Assembly (NCBI RefSeq): GCF_002979755.1
Contig: NZ_PCPP01000001.1
Location: forward strand, 1,210,665-1,274,664
From: Chryseobacterium culicis
Lineage (GTDB): Bacteria; Bacteroidota; Bacteroidia; Flavobacteriales; Weeksellaceae
Length of the DNA: 64,000 bases
Direction of reading: 5' to 3'
In this document: positions 1 to 8,623 of the stretch, in pieces
How the letters are laid out: each line of letters opens with the position of its first letter
Numbering within the stretch: position 1 is the stretch's first letter
Made by a program: the position numbers and the translations under genes
Notes under the pieces: model-generated
What the model was told of the DNA's origin: nothing
What the model saw: only the letters and a program-made list of their open reading frames with translations
The model's database searches: none

Positions 1-48
1 AACGAAGTAATATATACCCTTATTACTTTAAAGATGAAAAGATGCAGA

Positions 49-381
49 TTATACCAAAAACATACGTTTCCATTTTGTAACGGTATTTCTGCTTAATTTA
101 AAATGTTTGGCTAACTGACTGTTATTTAATTGATGTTCTTTTTGATAATCAAGCATTTCGAAAATAGCCTGTTTATCATAAGATTTGAATTTTTGACTTT
201 CAGATAATCCGTCCAAAAATATAATATTGTTAATCTTTAAAACATCGGACAAAGACATTGTATCTTTTGACAGATATTTTTTTACATATTCCCGTTTATC
301 CGGGCATTTAGACTCTATGAAATCATGATAAATCCGTTTGTAATTGGGACCGGTATTTATTGTCTGTACTTGCTTATCCAT
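49..381 (-). CDS. Small HTH protein, transposase-OrfA-like
   Basis: Protein of 110 aa. The C-terminal half (about residues 68-107) looks like a helix-turn-helix: an alternating helical stretch followed by LSRNTVTKWKR, the usual recognition helix of OrfA-type and Fis-like domains. The N-terminal half is charged and unassigned. It overlaps the 3' end of the upstream HTH gene by 25 bp on the same strand, so the two are probably translated together. Such HTH orphans are frequent in Chryseobacterium genomes, and no transposase catalytic domain is nearby. I infer DNA binding only; regulator or domesticated transposase fragment are both possible. Confidence 0.75.
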   Translation of the reverse strand: MDKQVQTINTGPNYKRIYHDFIESKCPDKREYVKKYLSKDTMSLSDVLKINNIIFLDGLSESQKFKSYDKQAIFEMLDYQKEHQLNNSQLAKHFKLSRNTVTKWKRMFLV

Positions 382-776
382 TTATTCAATGTCGATTTAG
401 GAATTCCGTATTGATTAATGATTTCAACCGGAGTCTTCTGTTTATTTTCTAAGAGCTCCAACATATAGTCTATAATTTCTTTTGTATATAAACTTTTCCG
501 GAATTGAGGCAGTTTTGATTTTACTCCATTCTTATTCTGGCTGGCAACGGGAGCATATAGTATTAAATGATTGGAGTAGAGACGAAAAAAGTCATATTCC
601 AATAATTTTGACCATTTTAGAAGCACATCTACCTCTAATGATTTCATAGAATACATTTCCAGGATCTCTTTTTCTGTTGAATGTAAAAACCTACAGATTC
701 TGTTCATATCAATATCCTGTTCATTTACACGCTCATGCACTAAAGCACCAATATGAATATCTTTCAAATTTTCCAT
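357..776 (-). CDS. HTH protein, transposase-like, partner of the downstream HTH gene
   Basis: Protein of 139 aa, first gene of a two-gene unit on the minus strand. The N-terminal part (residues 1-75) resembles a Chryseobacterium-type domain containing RWSK/KWSKLLEYDFFRLYSNHLI. The C-terminus carries an HTH with IPKSTLNKWISKY. There is no signal peptide or membrane segment. Start ATG at 776 is preceded by an AT-rich leader. The overlap with the next gene supports an operon. The family is recognised from general similarity; its function is not known to me. Confidence 0.75.
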   Translation of the reverse strand: MENLKDIHIGALVHERVNEQDIDMNRICRFLHSTEKEILEMYSMKSLEVDVLLKWSKLLEYDFFRLYSNHLILYAPVASQNKNGVKSKLPQFRKSLYTKEIIDYMLELLENKQKTPVEIINQYGIPKSTLNKWISKYRQ

Positions 777-846
777 CTTAACTCATCTATCTCTATTCAA
801 AAAAATAACATCATTTATCAGAAGTAAGTTTTTGATTTTTATTTAC

Positions 847-1281
847 TCAATTGTTGGTTATATTTCCTAAAAGCTTTTGGGTTTCATTTTTACTACAAAA
901 AGTAATATCAATGCTTCTTTTTAATAGCTTACCTGAAGAATTTGAAAAAAGAATTATTAAAAATTTTCTAAAGATTCGCTCCTTTATTTCTATCCTTTCA
1001 ATTTTTTTTTGAGGCATTTCAAAGACCGGCGTTTTATTTCTACCGGAAAGCCATTGATAGTTTTTAATGGAAACTACCTGTCCGGAATTCTCATATTCGA
1101 ATATAAACCGGTTCTTTAAGATCCCGTATCCTAATACAAGTAAAGCCATTCAGAAAAATATCCCTGAAAATAACTGATACCCAAAGTACCCAAGAATAAT
1201 AATGATCAAAAAAAGCAAGGTAAGTACAACTAACTGAAAAGTCATATAATTGCTTACTTTTCTTTTATTATTTATTTTCAT
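847..1281 (-). pseudogene. Small membrane protein gene interrupted by in-frame TGA
   Basis: The intact part (847-1149, 100 aa) has a basic, PH-like beta-rich body. Reading upstream in the same frame from the ATG at 1149 there is TGA at 1150-1152, preceded by 43 open codons that start with ATG at 1279-1281 and encode MKINNKRKVSNYMTF and a strong transmembrane segment. The residues on both sides of the TGA form one continuous second hydrophobic segment (IFF-stop-MALLVLGYGIL), so the stop probably replaced a TGG tryptophan codon. Either this is a nonsense pseudogene or the C-terminal part is re-initiated at 1149. No ribosome-binding signal is evident before 1149. Confidence 0.65.
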
Positions 1282-1390
1282 TACCCTCCAATTTATAGAA
1301 ATTGTTTATTCTTATTGATTTTCTATACACTCTTGAATTCAAATGGCGGAATATTACTATTCCGCTCATTCAAAAATGTAATTAAAAATC

Positions 1391-2281
1391 TTAATTCTTA
1401 TAAAAACTATATCCTGTAGACTGTACTCCCCAGTTCTGTAAAAAAGCAGTATCTGTAATAGTAGCACGGGAAGATAAATTCTCTATTCCATATAACAGCT
1501 CTACTTTATATTCAGCATTCGGATCAATACTAATCCCCGTTCCGTCACCTACGCTATAGTTGGCATAAAAGAAGTATCTGAAATTGGCATTAGTAACAGG
1601 GCCATTAGGATAAGGATTACCTGAGCTGTCATTAGCTGCTGCAGCACCAAAATAGGGTGAAATTTGCGAGGTCTGCATGACTACCGTTACTGTATTTTGT
1701 TCTGTCCAATCATTAACACCAGGACCCGTTTTTTTATAAAGTCTTGCATAGGCTCTGCTATTGAAAAATACAGGAAGTTGAATTCTACCTGTTCCTCCCT
1801 CTATAGAGGTTTGAGAAAATGGGCCTAAATCAGCATAATTCATCTCAAACCATAATCCCCAGGATACGGTACCTCTTCGTATAGAACTTTGTGGAAATTT
1901 CAATGTAATCGCAGAATTGGGAACTACCCAGCAATTATCAGCTGCTATCTGATTAAACCCGCCATTTTGTACTGTATTTCTTATGGAGTTTAAATCTACA
2001 TTCCTTGCATCATTTTGCCTTATATTACTATCCAGATTATATACAATAAAATCATTTGGATCAAGAGGCTTGAACATTCCCACATTTCCATCGGCATCAG
2101 CTACCATTGGAGTTCCAGCGGGAATAACCGGTAAAGTTCGGACACGTAACTCTCCATTTACGTCCAATGTTTTTGTAGGTGATGTTGTATTAATTCCAAC
2201 ATTTCCGGTTTGTGCAAATATACTAGTAGATAAACCCAGTAATACTGCAGTTAAAATTGTAGTTTTTTTACTTTTCATCAT
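1391..2281 (-). CDS. Secreted tail-fibre/adhesin-like protein
   Basis: About 297 aa from ATG 2281 or the adjacent ATG 2278. Both give a clean signal peptide (MKSKKTTILTAVLLGLSTS followed by IFAQ), unlike the longer reading frame from 2323. The mature N-terminus has the VGINTTSPTKTLDVNGELRV module typical of Bacteroidetes secreted proteins that resemble phage tail-fibre heads. The remainder is beta-rich, with aromatic residues near the C-terminus, and has no T9SS sorting domain. It is transcribed divergently from the propeller kinase at 2682. A second gene with the same N-terminal module lies at 6375-7523, downstream of that kinase/regulator pair, so these proteins may be targets of the system. 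Surface or extracellular function is inferred. Confidence 0.75.
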   Translation of the reverse strand: MMKSKKTTILTAVLLGLSTSIFAQTGNVGINTTSPTKTLDVNGELRVRTLPVIPAGTPMVADADGNVGMFKPLDPNDFIVYNLDSNIRQNDARNVDLNSIRNTVQNGGFNQIAADNCWVVPNSAITLKFPQSSIRRGTVSWGLWFEMNYADLGPFSQTSIEGGTGRIQLPVFFNSRAYARLYKKTGPGVNDWTEQNTVTVVMQTSQISPYFGAAAANDSSGNPYPNGPVTNANFRYFFYANYSVGDGTGISIDPNAEYKVELLYGIENLSSRATITDTAFLQNWGVQSTGYSFYKN

Positions 2282-2681
2282 AATTAAGTTTAAATTTTTG
2301 ACATTCATCTGTTTATTGTTCATCTTTTTATTTTTAGAAGTATATGTCTTTACATGATGTATCTATACTTTTTCATTTAATACAGAGGAGGGATGTTCTC
2401 CTCTGCAAAAATGACCCTGAAAACTTATTTAAAATGCTTGGGAACATATTTAACACTAGTTGTTAAATCAGGTAATAAATTGATGGAACAAAGATCTGAT
2501 AACCAATACGGATGGTAAAATAATTATTGTAAAAATAGATAGCTATAATTGTAATTTTTAATCTGATTCGGTGTAGTTTATAAATGACATTTAATTCTTT
2601 TAACAATCATTAATTTTTACTACATTTATAATAATTGAATGGACTCAACACAAATGCATTAACCACCTTTAACTTGCCCCC
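2282..2681. promoter_or_regulatory. Divergent intergenic region between secreted protein and kinase
   Basis: A 400-bp AT-rich gap between genes facing away from each other, so it must hold at least two promoters. No ORF in it is convincing. It contains one TGTAG-type element (2572-2590) about 100 bp before the kinase start. A TACATTTA hexamer-like box near 2619-2630 resembles TAnnTTTG imperfectly. Confidence 0.5.
2572..2590 (+). promoter_or_regulatory. TGTAG-type element upstream of kinase 1
   Basis: Reads TGTAGTTTATAAATGACAT, an imperfect version of the palindrome TGTAGTTTTAWAACTACA found at 10339 and 7955. Similar elements precede kinase 2 (11426), the M12-type protease (25026) and the sugar dehydrogenase (26961). 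Role as a binding site is inferred from recurrence only. Confidence 0.35.
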
Positions 2682-5672
2682 ATGTCTTTTAAAGCACTCA
2701 TATTGCTATTATTATTCTGGATACAGCTTTGTTATGGCCAGCAAACAGCTTCTGTATGGTATGACACAGATAATGGACTCCCACAGAACAGTGTAAAAGA
2801 TATCATTAAAGATAAATATGGATTTATATGGCTTAGTACAGAAAACGGACTGGTGCGTTATGACGGTTTTAATTTTGTAACTTATAATCATCTTAATCTT
2901 AAAAACAACAGATTTACCTCTTTTTTTGGAAGTGTTGAAAAAGACTCCATTTATAATTTTACAGCGTATACTGAAAACATCACTCTGCTATCCAAGAGAA
3001 AAGTAAGCGTGTTGTATAAGCAGACCAATTGTACGAAAAAAGCATTAAATGAAAGTAAATTATATAACTTATTTGTAAAAAACAGCAGTCCGGAAAAAAT
3101 AGATAATAAAGATTATTTCCTCTATTTTGATAAAAAAAACTCCTATCATCTGTTTAATAATGGTACCATACAATATAATGGTAAAAAGATGGTACCCATA
3201 AAAGATTTGCATGAGAACTACATAGCCAACACTTTTTGTTTGGGACAAAATATCTTTATCATTTCCAGAACATTACAAAAAATTATCAAAATTTCGTCAG
3301 GGCAAATCAGCTATTTAGATGCTTCAGACATTTTCTTCCAACATAATGTCAAAATATACTGGAGTCAAATTAACAATCAATGTTTTATCTTTCATGATAA
3401 TACGTTGTATAAAGTTTCCTATCAAAATAATGAGATCGGTTTAAACAAAATGATACATTATGATCTTAACGAAAACTCATTAGCTTCCATTTATTATGAT
3501 GAGATCAACAATAAGTTATATCTCGGCACATTATCAGACGGATTGAATGTAGTCAAGTTTAATAATTTTCATGTAGCCAACCGTTCAGATAAATCTTATG
3601 AAAATATTTTTTATTCGATACTTCCTTTTGATGATGATAAAGTAATAACGTCTTCAGGTGATGTGTACAATGAAAATGGACTGATAAAACAGTATCATTT
3701 TAATGCAACAAGTAGATTTTTTATGCTTTATGACCGTAAAAAAAATATTATGGTTCAAAACGGGACCAGCTTAGTTCGTTTTTTCAAAAATTCCAATTAT
3801 TCAAAAAGTGAATCTCTATATTTCGGACAAACGCCATCACATGTACTGAATATCAACAATTACTATGTGATAATGTTTCACAAACCTACTTTGAAGTCTA
3901 TTCTTACATTCTATAAAGACTCTAGTTTTCAAAACTCTTTTTTACAATTTTCCATCCCCAATGTTGTTACATCTGTACAGGAATTGAGTAATAATAAATG
4001 GCTGGTCGGAACCAGAGACGCTTTGTACTCCATAGAAGCACCCTCTTTCGTTCCTAAAAAAATTTCTACCATCCCCTTAAATATAAGAGAAATCACCAAG
4101 ACAAAGGATGGAAATTTGTGGGTTATGACTCAGGGAAACGGCTTTTTTCTTTATAAAAAAGGGCAGCTCATTAAAATGCCGGAAGATAAAAACGGATATC
4201 TTTCATTTTCCCATACTATTCTTGAAGATAAAAACGGTTTTCTCTGGATCAGTACCAATAATGGTTTATTCAAGGTATTTAAAGACAACCTGCTGCAATA
4301 TTCTCAGGACAAAAAAGTATTGCCTAATTATTACCGATACAGCAAGGAAGACGGCTTTAATACGAATGAGTTTAACGGAGGATGTTCTCCCAGTTCTTCA
4401 GTTCTTCAGAATGGAAATTTCGTATTCCCTTCTATTAAAGGCCTGGTATTTTTTGATCCTGAAAAAATAAGATGTTATTATCCTAAAAACTTCTTTTTAG
4501 AGCGCGTTATTTTCTATGACTCCAAAAGCAAGATAAAAGGGCAGGATATTCATCTGGAAAACAATTTTTATAAAGCAGCAATCTGGGTAGATGTACCTTA
4601 TTATGCCAACAGAGCTAATTTGGTGATCGAAGCAAAACTGAAAGATTCTAAGAATGAAAAATGGGAAAGGGTAAACAGTGATGGGAAATATTATATCTCA
4701 AATCTGGAGCCAGGCCAATATCAGCTTATTGTAAGGGTATTGGTTTCCCCAAAAGGCAAATATCTATACAAAACACTCAACATTAAGGTAAAGTACTTAT
4801 TTTACCAAACCCTTATTTTTAAATCCTTTATTGTTTTACTCCTCGCCTTCATTGTATTTATCCTCTTCAAAATAAGAATAAAAAGACAGGAAAAGAAAAA
4901 AAGAGAGCTTGAAAAAATCATTGCAATAAGAACCCGGAAATTATCAAGAACGGTCTCAAAATTGGAATATACCAAGGAGCAGCTCCGAAAAGAGAGCATA
5001 CAGCAGAAAAAGCTATTGGAGACGATAAGCCATGATATTATTACGCCCATCAAATTCTTATCTATCACTGCCCAAAAGCTGTATGAGACTGATGAACATG
5101 ATCGTTATATACAGAAGAAATATTTTGAAAGTTTCTACAAATCTTCTGTTGAGTTTTACAATTTCGTGAAAACCTTAAAAGAATATGCCGAGATTTATAA
5201 TATTTCAGAAAAAAATGAAATCTATAATGTCTATGAAGTGGTAGAAGCTAAAAAGACTCTTTTTGAAGTAGCCGCGAAAGAACAAAATACTCTTATTGTT
5301 AATAATATTCAAGATCCTACTTACTCAAAAATCAACCAAAATGTAGTTGCTGTTATCATCCATAATCTCATAGACAATGCAATAAAAAATACCACCAATG
5401 GAGTCATAGAACTTTCTACTATTGAGAATGACAACGTCTTTTCCCTGGAAGTAAGTGACACCGGTAAAGGCATGAGTAAGGAACAAATGACCTATTATGA
5501 AAAGCTTCAGGATAATATTGAAAATGAAAAACTCGTTTTACAAAAATACAGTCTAGGATTACATCTTATTCTTCAGTTACTGATGATGATCAATGGTAAA
5601 ATTGAATTTAAAAATAACACGCCCAATGGAACTATAGTATCAATTAAAATAAAAAACCCAAAACATGACTAG
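2682..5672 (+). CDS. Propeller-type sensor histidine kinase, copy 1
   Basis: 996 aa. Residues 1-20 form a signal peptide. A long periplasmic sensor follows with Reg_prop beta-propeller repeats (for example GFIWLSTENGLVRYDG near residue 47, DGNLWVMTQGNG, NGFLWISTNNGLF) and then a Y_Y_Y domain (about 640-700). One transmembrane helix lies at about 713-731, followed by a coiled coil. The kinase core has His784 in SHDIITP, N box HNLIDNAIKN, G1 DTGKGMS and G2 SLGLHLI. No receiver or HTH is fused, so it is a classical kinase rather than a one-piece hybrid. The next gene, a LuxR-type regulator, overlaps by 8 bp and is the expected phosphate acceptor. A near-twin lies at 11526. The ligand is unknown. 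Confidence 0.93.
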   Translation: MSFKALILLLLFWIQLCYGQQTASVWYDTDNGLPQNSVKDIIKDKYGFIWLSTENGLVRYDGFNFVTYNHLNLKNNRFTSFFGSVEKDSIYNFTAYTENITLLSKRKVSVLYKQTNCTKKALNESKLYNLFVKNSSPEKIDNKDYFLYFDKKNSYHLFNNGTIQYNGKKMVPIKDLHENYIANTFCLGQNIFIISRTLQKIIKISSGQISYLDASDIFFQHNVKIYWSQINNQCFIFHDNTLYKVSYQNNEIGLNKMIHYDLNENSLASIYYDEINNKLYLGTLSDGLNVVKFNNFHVANRSDKSYENIFYSILPFDDDKVITSSGDVYNENGLIKQYHFNATSRFFMLYDRKKNIMVQNGTSLVRFFKNSNYSKSESLYFGQTPSHVLNINNYYVIMFHKPTLKSILTFYKDSSFQNSFLQFSIPNVVTSVQELSNNKWLVGTRDALYSIEAPSFVPKKISTIPLNIREITKTKDGNLWVMTQGNGFFLYKKGQLIKMPEDKNGYLSFSHTILEDKNGFLWISTNNGLFKVFKDNLLQYSQDKKVLPNYYRYSKEDGFNTNEFNGGCSPSSSVLQNGNFVFPSIKGLVFFDPEKIRCYYPKNFFLERVIFYDSKSKIKGQDIHLENNFYKAAIWVDVPYYANRANLVIEAKLKDSKNEKWERVNSDGKYYISNLEPGQYQLIVRVLVSPKGKYLYKTLNIKVKYLFYQTLIFKSFIVLLLAFIVFILFKIRIKRQEKKKRELEKIIAIRTRKLSRTVSKLEYTKEQLRKESIQQKKLLETISHDIITPIKFLSITAQKLYETDEHDRYIQKKYFESFYKSSVEFYNFVKTLKEYAEIYNISEKNEIYNVYEVVEAKKTLFEVAAKEQNTLIVNNIQDPTYSKINQNVVAVIIHNLIDNAIKNTTNGVIELSTIENDNVFSLEVSDTGKGMSKEQMTYYEKLQDNIENEKLVLQKYSLGLHLILQLLMMINGKIEFKNNTPNGTIVSIKIKNPKHD

Positions 5673-6303
5673 AAAAATTATTATTGCAGATGATCATTTC
5701 GTAGTAAGATTAGGCACTACCCTGATTTTGGAATCCCACTACAAAGATGTCAACATTTCCTGTGCAGAATCTTATACAGAACTCACAGAAAAGCTATATG
5801 CCGAGTCATTTGACCTCTTAATACTGGATATTAATATGCCGGAAAGCAAATATTTAAGCATGATTGGTGAATTAAAAACAATACAGCCCAATCTTAAAAT
5901 TCTGGTTTTCTCTGTGTATGACAATGATATCGCAGTACAGTATATCATTGAAGGTGCTGATGGATATATTAATAAACTTTCTGATGAAAACAATATTCTG
6001 GAGGCAGTTCAGCAAATTTTTGAAACCGGAACTTATTATTCTCCGGATATTGTGAAAAAACTGGTTTCTTCTGCTAAAAAAAACAATCCTGTAAATCCGC
6101 TGGAAATATTATCAGAAAGAGAAAAGGAAATATTTGATTTACTGGCTAAAGGCTATGGTAATATTGAAATATCGAATGAATTAAATCTTCACCTATCCAC
6201 AGTAAGCACCTACAAAGCAAGAATTTACAAGAAACTGAATATAAAAAACACAGTAGATCTTGTTAGATTAGGAGATAGAAACCAAGCACATAAATATAAA
6301 TAA
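5665..6303 (+). CDS. NarL/LuxR-family response regulator, copy 1
   Basis: 212 aa. Receiver domain 1-120 has the acidic pair in IIIADDH, phospho-acceptor Asp55 in LLILDINMPE, and the conserved lysine in YINKLSDEN. The C-terminal LuxR HTH begins at LSEREKEIFDLLAKGYGN and includes NLHLSTVSTYKARIYKKL. ATG 5665 lies inside the last codons of the kinase (8-bp overlap), indicating translational coupling. It is nearly identical in its HTH to the regulator at 14509, so both probably recognise the same DNA sites. A strong terminator follows at 6311. Confidence 0.95.
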   Translation: MTRKIIIADDHFVVRLGTTLILESHYKDVNISCAESYTELTEKLYAESFDLLILDINMPESKYLSMIGELKTIQPNLKILVFSVYDNDIAVQYIIEGADGYINKLSDENNILEAVQQIFETGTYYSPDIVKKLVSSAKKNNPVNPLEILSEREKEIFDLLAKGYGNIEISNELNLHLSTVSTYKARIYKKLNIKNTVDLVRLGDRNQAHKYK

Positions 6304-6310
6304 CCAATAT

Positions 6311-6340
6311 AAAAAAACGGAATAAATATTCCGTTTTTTT
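6311..6340. terminator. Bidirectional intrinsic terminator
   Basis: A7-CGGAAT, four-base loop, ATTCCG-T7: a 13-bp stem with A- and T-runs on both sides. It lies between the regulator (+) and the convergent secreted-protein gene (-), so it can serve both. Confidence 0.9.
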
Positions 6341-6374
6341 ACATGGTATTCTATCAGAATCGTAAAATTCTTTA

Positions 6375-7523
6375 TTATGGTCTTATTAATGCTTTTTTTG
6401 ATTTAATTTTTTGTGATTTTTGGGTTAAACTAAGTAGAGTATTGATTAGTTTTTGCTGTAAATCAATTTGTTTTTGCTGCTGTATAACGTGTAAATACAA
6501 TTCTTCTACTTTTTCCAGAGTTTGGGTAGACAATTTGGTAATATCAAAAGAATATCCCTCATCTGTTTTTTCCAGTTCCCTGATGGAAGTTACGCCAGGC
6601 AAATGTTTGTGCTGCTCAATAAATTTTTCTGTGTCATAGATATTGGCAAATTTATAATTTGAATTAATGCTTGATGTACCGTTGAAATACTGATCAAATA
6701 CATAGTCAGGATAAGTAGCTGCAGCAGTTTTGATACTTCCGTTTACATTTAATTTTTCTAAACCAAAAGCAGGTTCAGTACTATACCCTACTGCCAGATT
6801 ATTAATTGCTGTAATATTTCCTGCTGGCGAAATTTGCATTCGCAACTCCCCTAAAGCATCTCCTGCCGATGTTGTTCTAAAATCAATTCCGGTAGGAATA
6901 TGTGTACTGCTGGTTCCTAAAGAAAGAGATGAACTTTTTCCGGTAGCCATAATCTGTGCTGCCGAATTGGTATCACAATAGATAAATAAAGAATAGTTTC
7001 CACTATTGGAAAACCCCATTGAAGATCTTGTTCCTGTACCAGAATCCTGCACTATACCAAGGCCGGCGCTATTATTAATGGTTGTAGTTTGTTGGTTCAC
7101 GAATCTCAGATCCTTTCCATCTTGAGTAACCGTTCTGGTATTGGTAAGGGTACCATCTGCATTATAGATATTGTTATAATTACTGATCAGTTTCTGCCAT
7201 GCCGTACCATCGAAATAGTAATATCCAGTACTGTTGATATTAAGCCTGGGTCCTGTATTATCACCAGCTGAAATATCTGTAATATATATCAATGTTCCTT
7301 TTTGATTAGCTCTGTAAAGAGCATCTCCTTTGGCAGAAAGTTGCGCACGGGTAAGTCTTGGTGCCTGAAGTCCGTCAATATCAGTATTTCCTAGTTTTCC
7401 ATTAACATCCAATGTGGAATTAGGAGTTGTAGTGTCAATCCCGACTCCTGCTGTCTGAGCAAAAATGCAAGCAGAAGTTACTAATAGGGCTGCGGTCAAT
7501 AAAGTCGTCATTTTTTTTTTCAT
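6375..7523 (-). CDS. Secreted tail-fibre-like protein with C-terminal coiled coil
   Basis: 382 aa with a signal peptide (MKKKMTTLLTAALLVTSACI, then FAQ). The mature N-terminus has AGVGIDTTTPNSTLDVNGKL, the same head module as the 1391-2281 protein. Repetitive Asn/Thr/Ser-rich beta segments follow. Near the end there is a conserved Bacteroidetes block, DYVFDQYF then EKFIEQHKHLPGVTS, and a terminal heptad-like coiled coil (TLEKVEELYLHVIQQQKQI). This layout resembles trimeric tail-fibre proteins whose tail acts as an intramolecular chaperone or trimerisation unit. It faces the kinase/regulator pair 1 across a shared terminator. An adhesive surface role is inferred. Confidence 0.8.
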   Translation of the reverse strand: MKKKMTTLLTAALLVTSACIFAQTAGVGIDTTTPNSTLDVNGKLGNTDIDGLQAPRLTRAQLSAKGDALYRANQKGTLIYITDISAGDNTGPRLNINSTGYYYFDGTAWQKLISNYNNIYNADGTLTNTRTVTQDGKDLRFVNQQTTTINNSAGLGIVQDSGTGTRSSMGFSNSGNYSLFIYCDTNSAAQIMATGKSSSLSLGTSSTHIPTGIDFRTTSAGDALGELRMQISPAGNITAINNLAVGYSTEPAFGLEKLNVNGSIKTAAATYPDYVFDQYFNGTSSINSNYKFANIYDTEKFIEQHKHLPGVTSIRELEKTDEGYSFDITKLSTQTLEKVEELYLHVIQQQKQIDLQQKLINTLLSLTQKSQKIKSKKALIRP

Positions 7524-8036
7524 TATTTTAAATTTTAGTGTTTTAATTTTTTAAAATGAAAAATATTGGATGAGCAAATAAATAGGACTCTCATATCCTA
7601 ACCTGTGCATTATTAAAACAATGCAGAAAGGTATTCCCTATACTAAAATCGGAACAGAAAAAATGAGCTTTTGTGTTTAAGAATCCATAAAATCATCATT
7701 AAAATCTTTACAAAAGTATGACCTGACATAAGTATATGATTCTATGGAGGCTTTTTAACACTACTTTTCTGAGACTTTAATTATATTTTATTATTCTTTT
7801 ATTTGCATTTTCATCATTGTGACTTAATAAGTCTGTATTTTTCAAGTACTAAACTAATTCATATTTGTTGATACAAATTTAAAATACGGAATGTAGAAAT
7901 TTAACTTAATCATGTAGAAACAAATCGCCACCAATGTAGTATTACATCTTACGTATGTAGTTTAAAAACTACATAAATCTGTAGATAGTGAAATATAAAC
8001 AAACCAAAACAACTGTTTTACAGAGTGATATCAATT
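7524..8036. promoter_or_regulatory. Upstream region of secreted protein, with clustered TGTAG motifs
   Basis: AT-rich and without a credible gene. Between about 7893 and 7985 the pentamer TGTAG recurs at least five times, and one copy forms a perfect palindrome (7955-7974). The only start facing this region is the secreted-protein gene at 7523, several hundred bases away. Confidence 0.4.
7955..7974. promoter_or_regulatory. Palindrome ATGTAG-N8-CTACAT
   Basis: ATGTAGTTTAAAAACTACAT, self-complementary arms of at least eight bases. It is one of two good palindromes of this motif in the window (the other is 10339-10356). Confidence 0.45.
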
Positions 8037-8074
8037 ATAATAATCCTCCGTCAGATTGACAGGAGGATTATTAT
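8037..8074. terminator. Long hairpin after the catalase/ankyrin operon
   Basis: ATAATAATCCTCC and GGAGGATTATTAT form a perfect 13-bp stem, and GTCA/TGAC extends it with one bulged A around a GAT loop. It sits 35 bp past the ankyrin stop codon on the minus strand. No long T-run follows, so it may work as an mRNA-stabilising hairpin as well as a terminator. Confidence 0.75.
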
Positions 8075-8108
8075 GGAAGTTGACAGACAATAAAACAATT
8101 CTCTTAAA

Positions 8109-8618
8109 TTATGATGACTGAAGCAGTTTTACCGCTTCTTCATTATTTTGCATTACAGCATGCTGCAAAGCTGTATTACCTCTATTATCCTTAACATTTT
8201 TATCTGCTCCGTTTTCTAAAAGCAATTTTATGATTTCTGTTTTGGCAAAAACAGCAGCATAAATAAGAGCCGTTGCCTCATTATAATTTTGAAGGTTTAC
8301 GTTCGCTTTATGGGAAATCAACAATAAAATCATTTCTTTATGCCCTTTAAAGGTTGCCCCCATAAGGGCAGTATTGCCGCTATTATCCTGCAGGTCAGGC
8401 TGAGCGCCATTTTCAAGCAGCCATTTTGCCACCTTATCATGATGATGATACACGGCAAGCATTAAAGGCGTATACCCTTCCTCATTTTTAGAATTGATTT
8501 CCTTTTTAAACTGAGAAATTGCTTCTACATTCCCTGTCTTTGCATAAGAAAAAATATCCTGTGCATTCACTCTGCTCATAACAAAAAGCATCATGATGAT
8601 AGAAAAAAGATATTTCAT
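8109..8618 (-). CDS. Exported ankyrin-repeat protein (AnkB-like)
   Basis: 169 aa with a signal peptide (MKYLFSIIMMLFVMSRVNAQ) and about four ankyrin repeats spanning most of the mature protein (EGYTPLMLAVYHHH, GNTALMGATFKGH, EATALIYAAVFAK, GNTALQHAVMQNN). It begins 5 bp after the catalase stop on the same strand. In Pseudomonas, ankB follows katB and is needed for full catalase activity, probably as a periplasmic scaffold or chaperone. The same gene order and export signals here suggest the same role. The family is clear; the partner role is inferred from context. Confidence 0.88.
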   Translation of the reverse strand: MKYLFSIIMMLFVMSRVNAQDIFSYAKTGNVEAISQFKKEINSKNEEGYTPLMLAVYHHHDKVAKWLLENGAQPDLQDNSGNTALMGATFKGHKEMILLLISHKANVNLQNYNEATALIYAAVFAKTEIIKLLLENGADKNVKDNRGNTALQHAVMQNNEEAVKLLQSS

Positions 8619-8623
8619 TATTC

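Noticed and set aside
5665..6303. Hybrid one-component kinase fused to regulator
   Set aside because: The kinase stops at 5672 and the regulator has its own start; the genes only overlap by 8 bp.
6343..6639. 98-codon plus-strand ORF
   Set aside because: Entirely antisense to the end of the tail-fibre-like gene, whose reading frame has clear family features.
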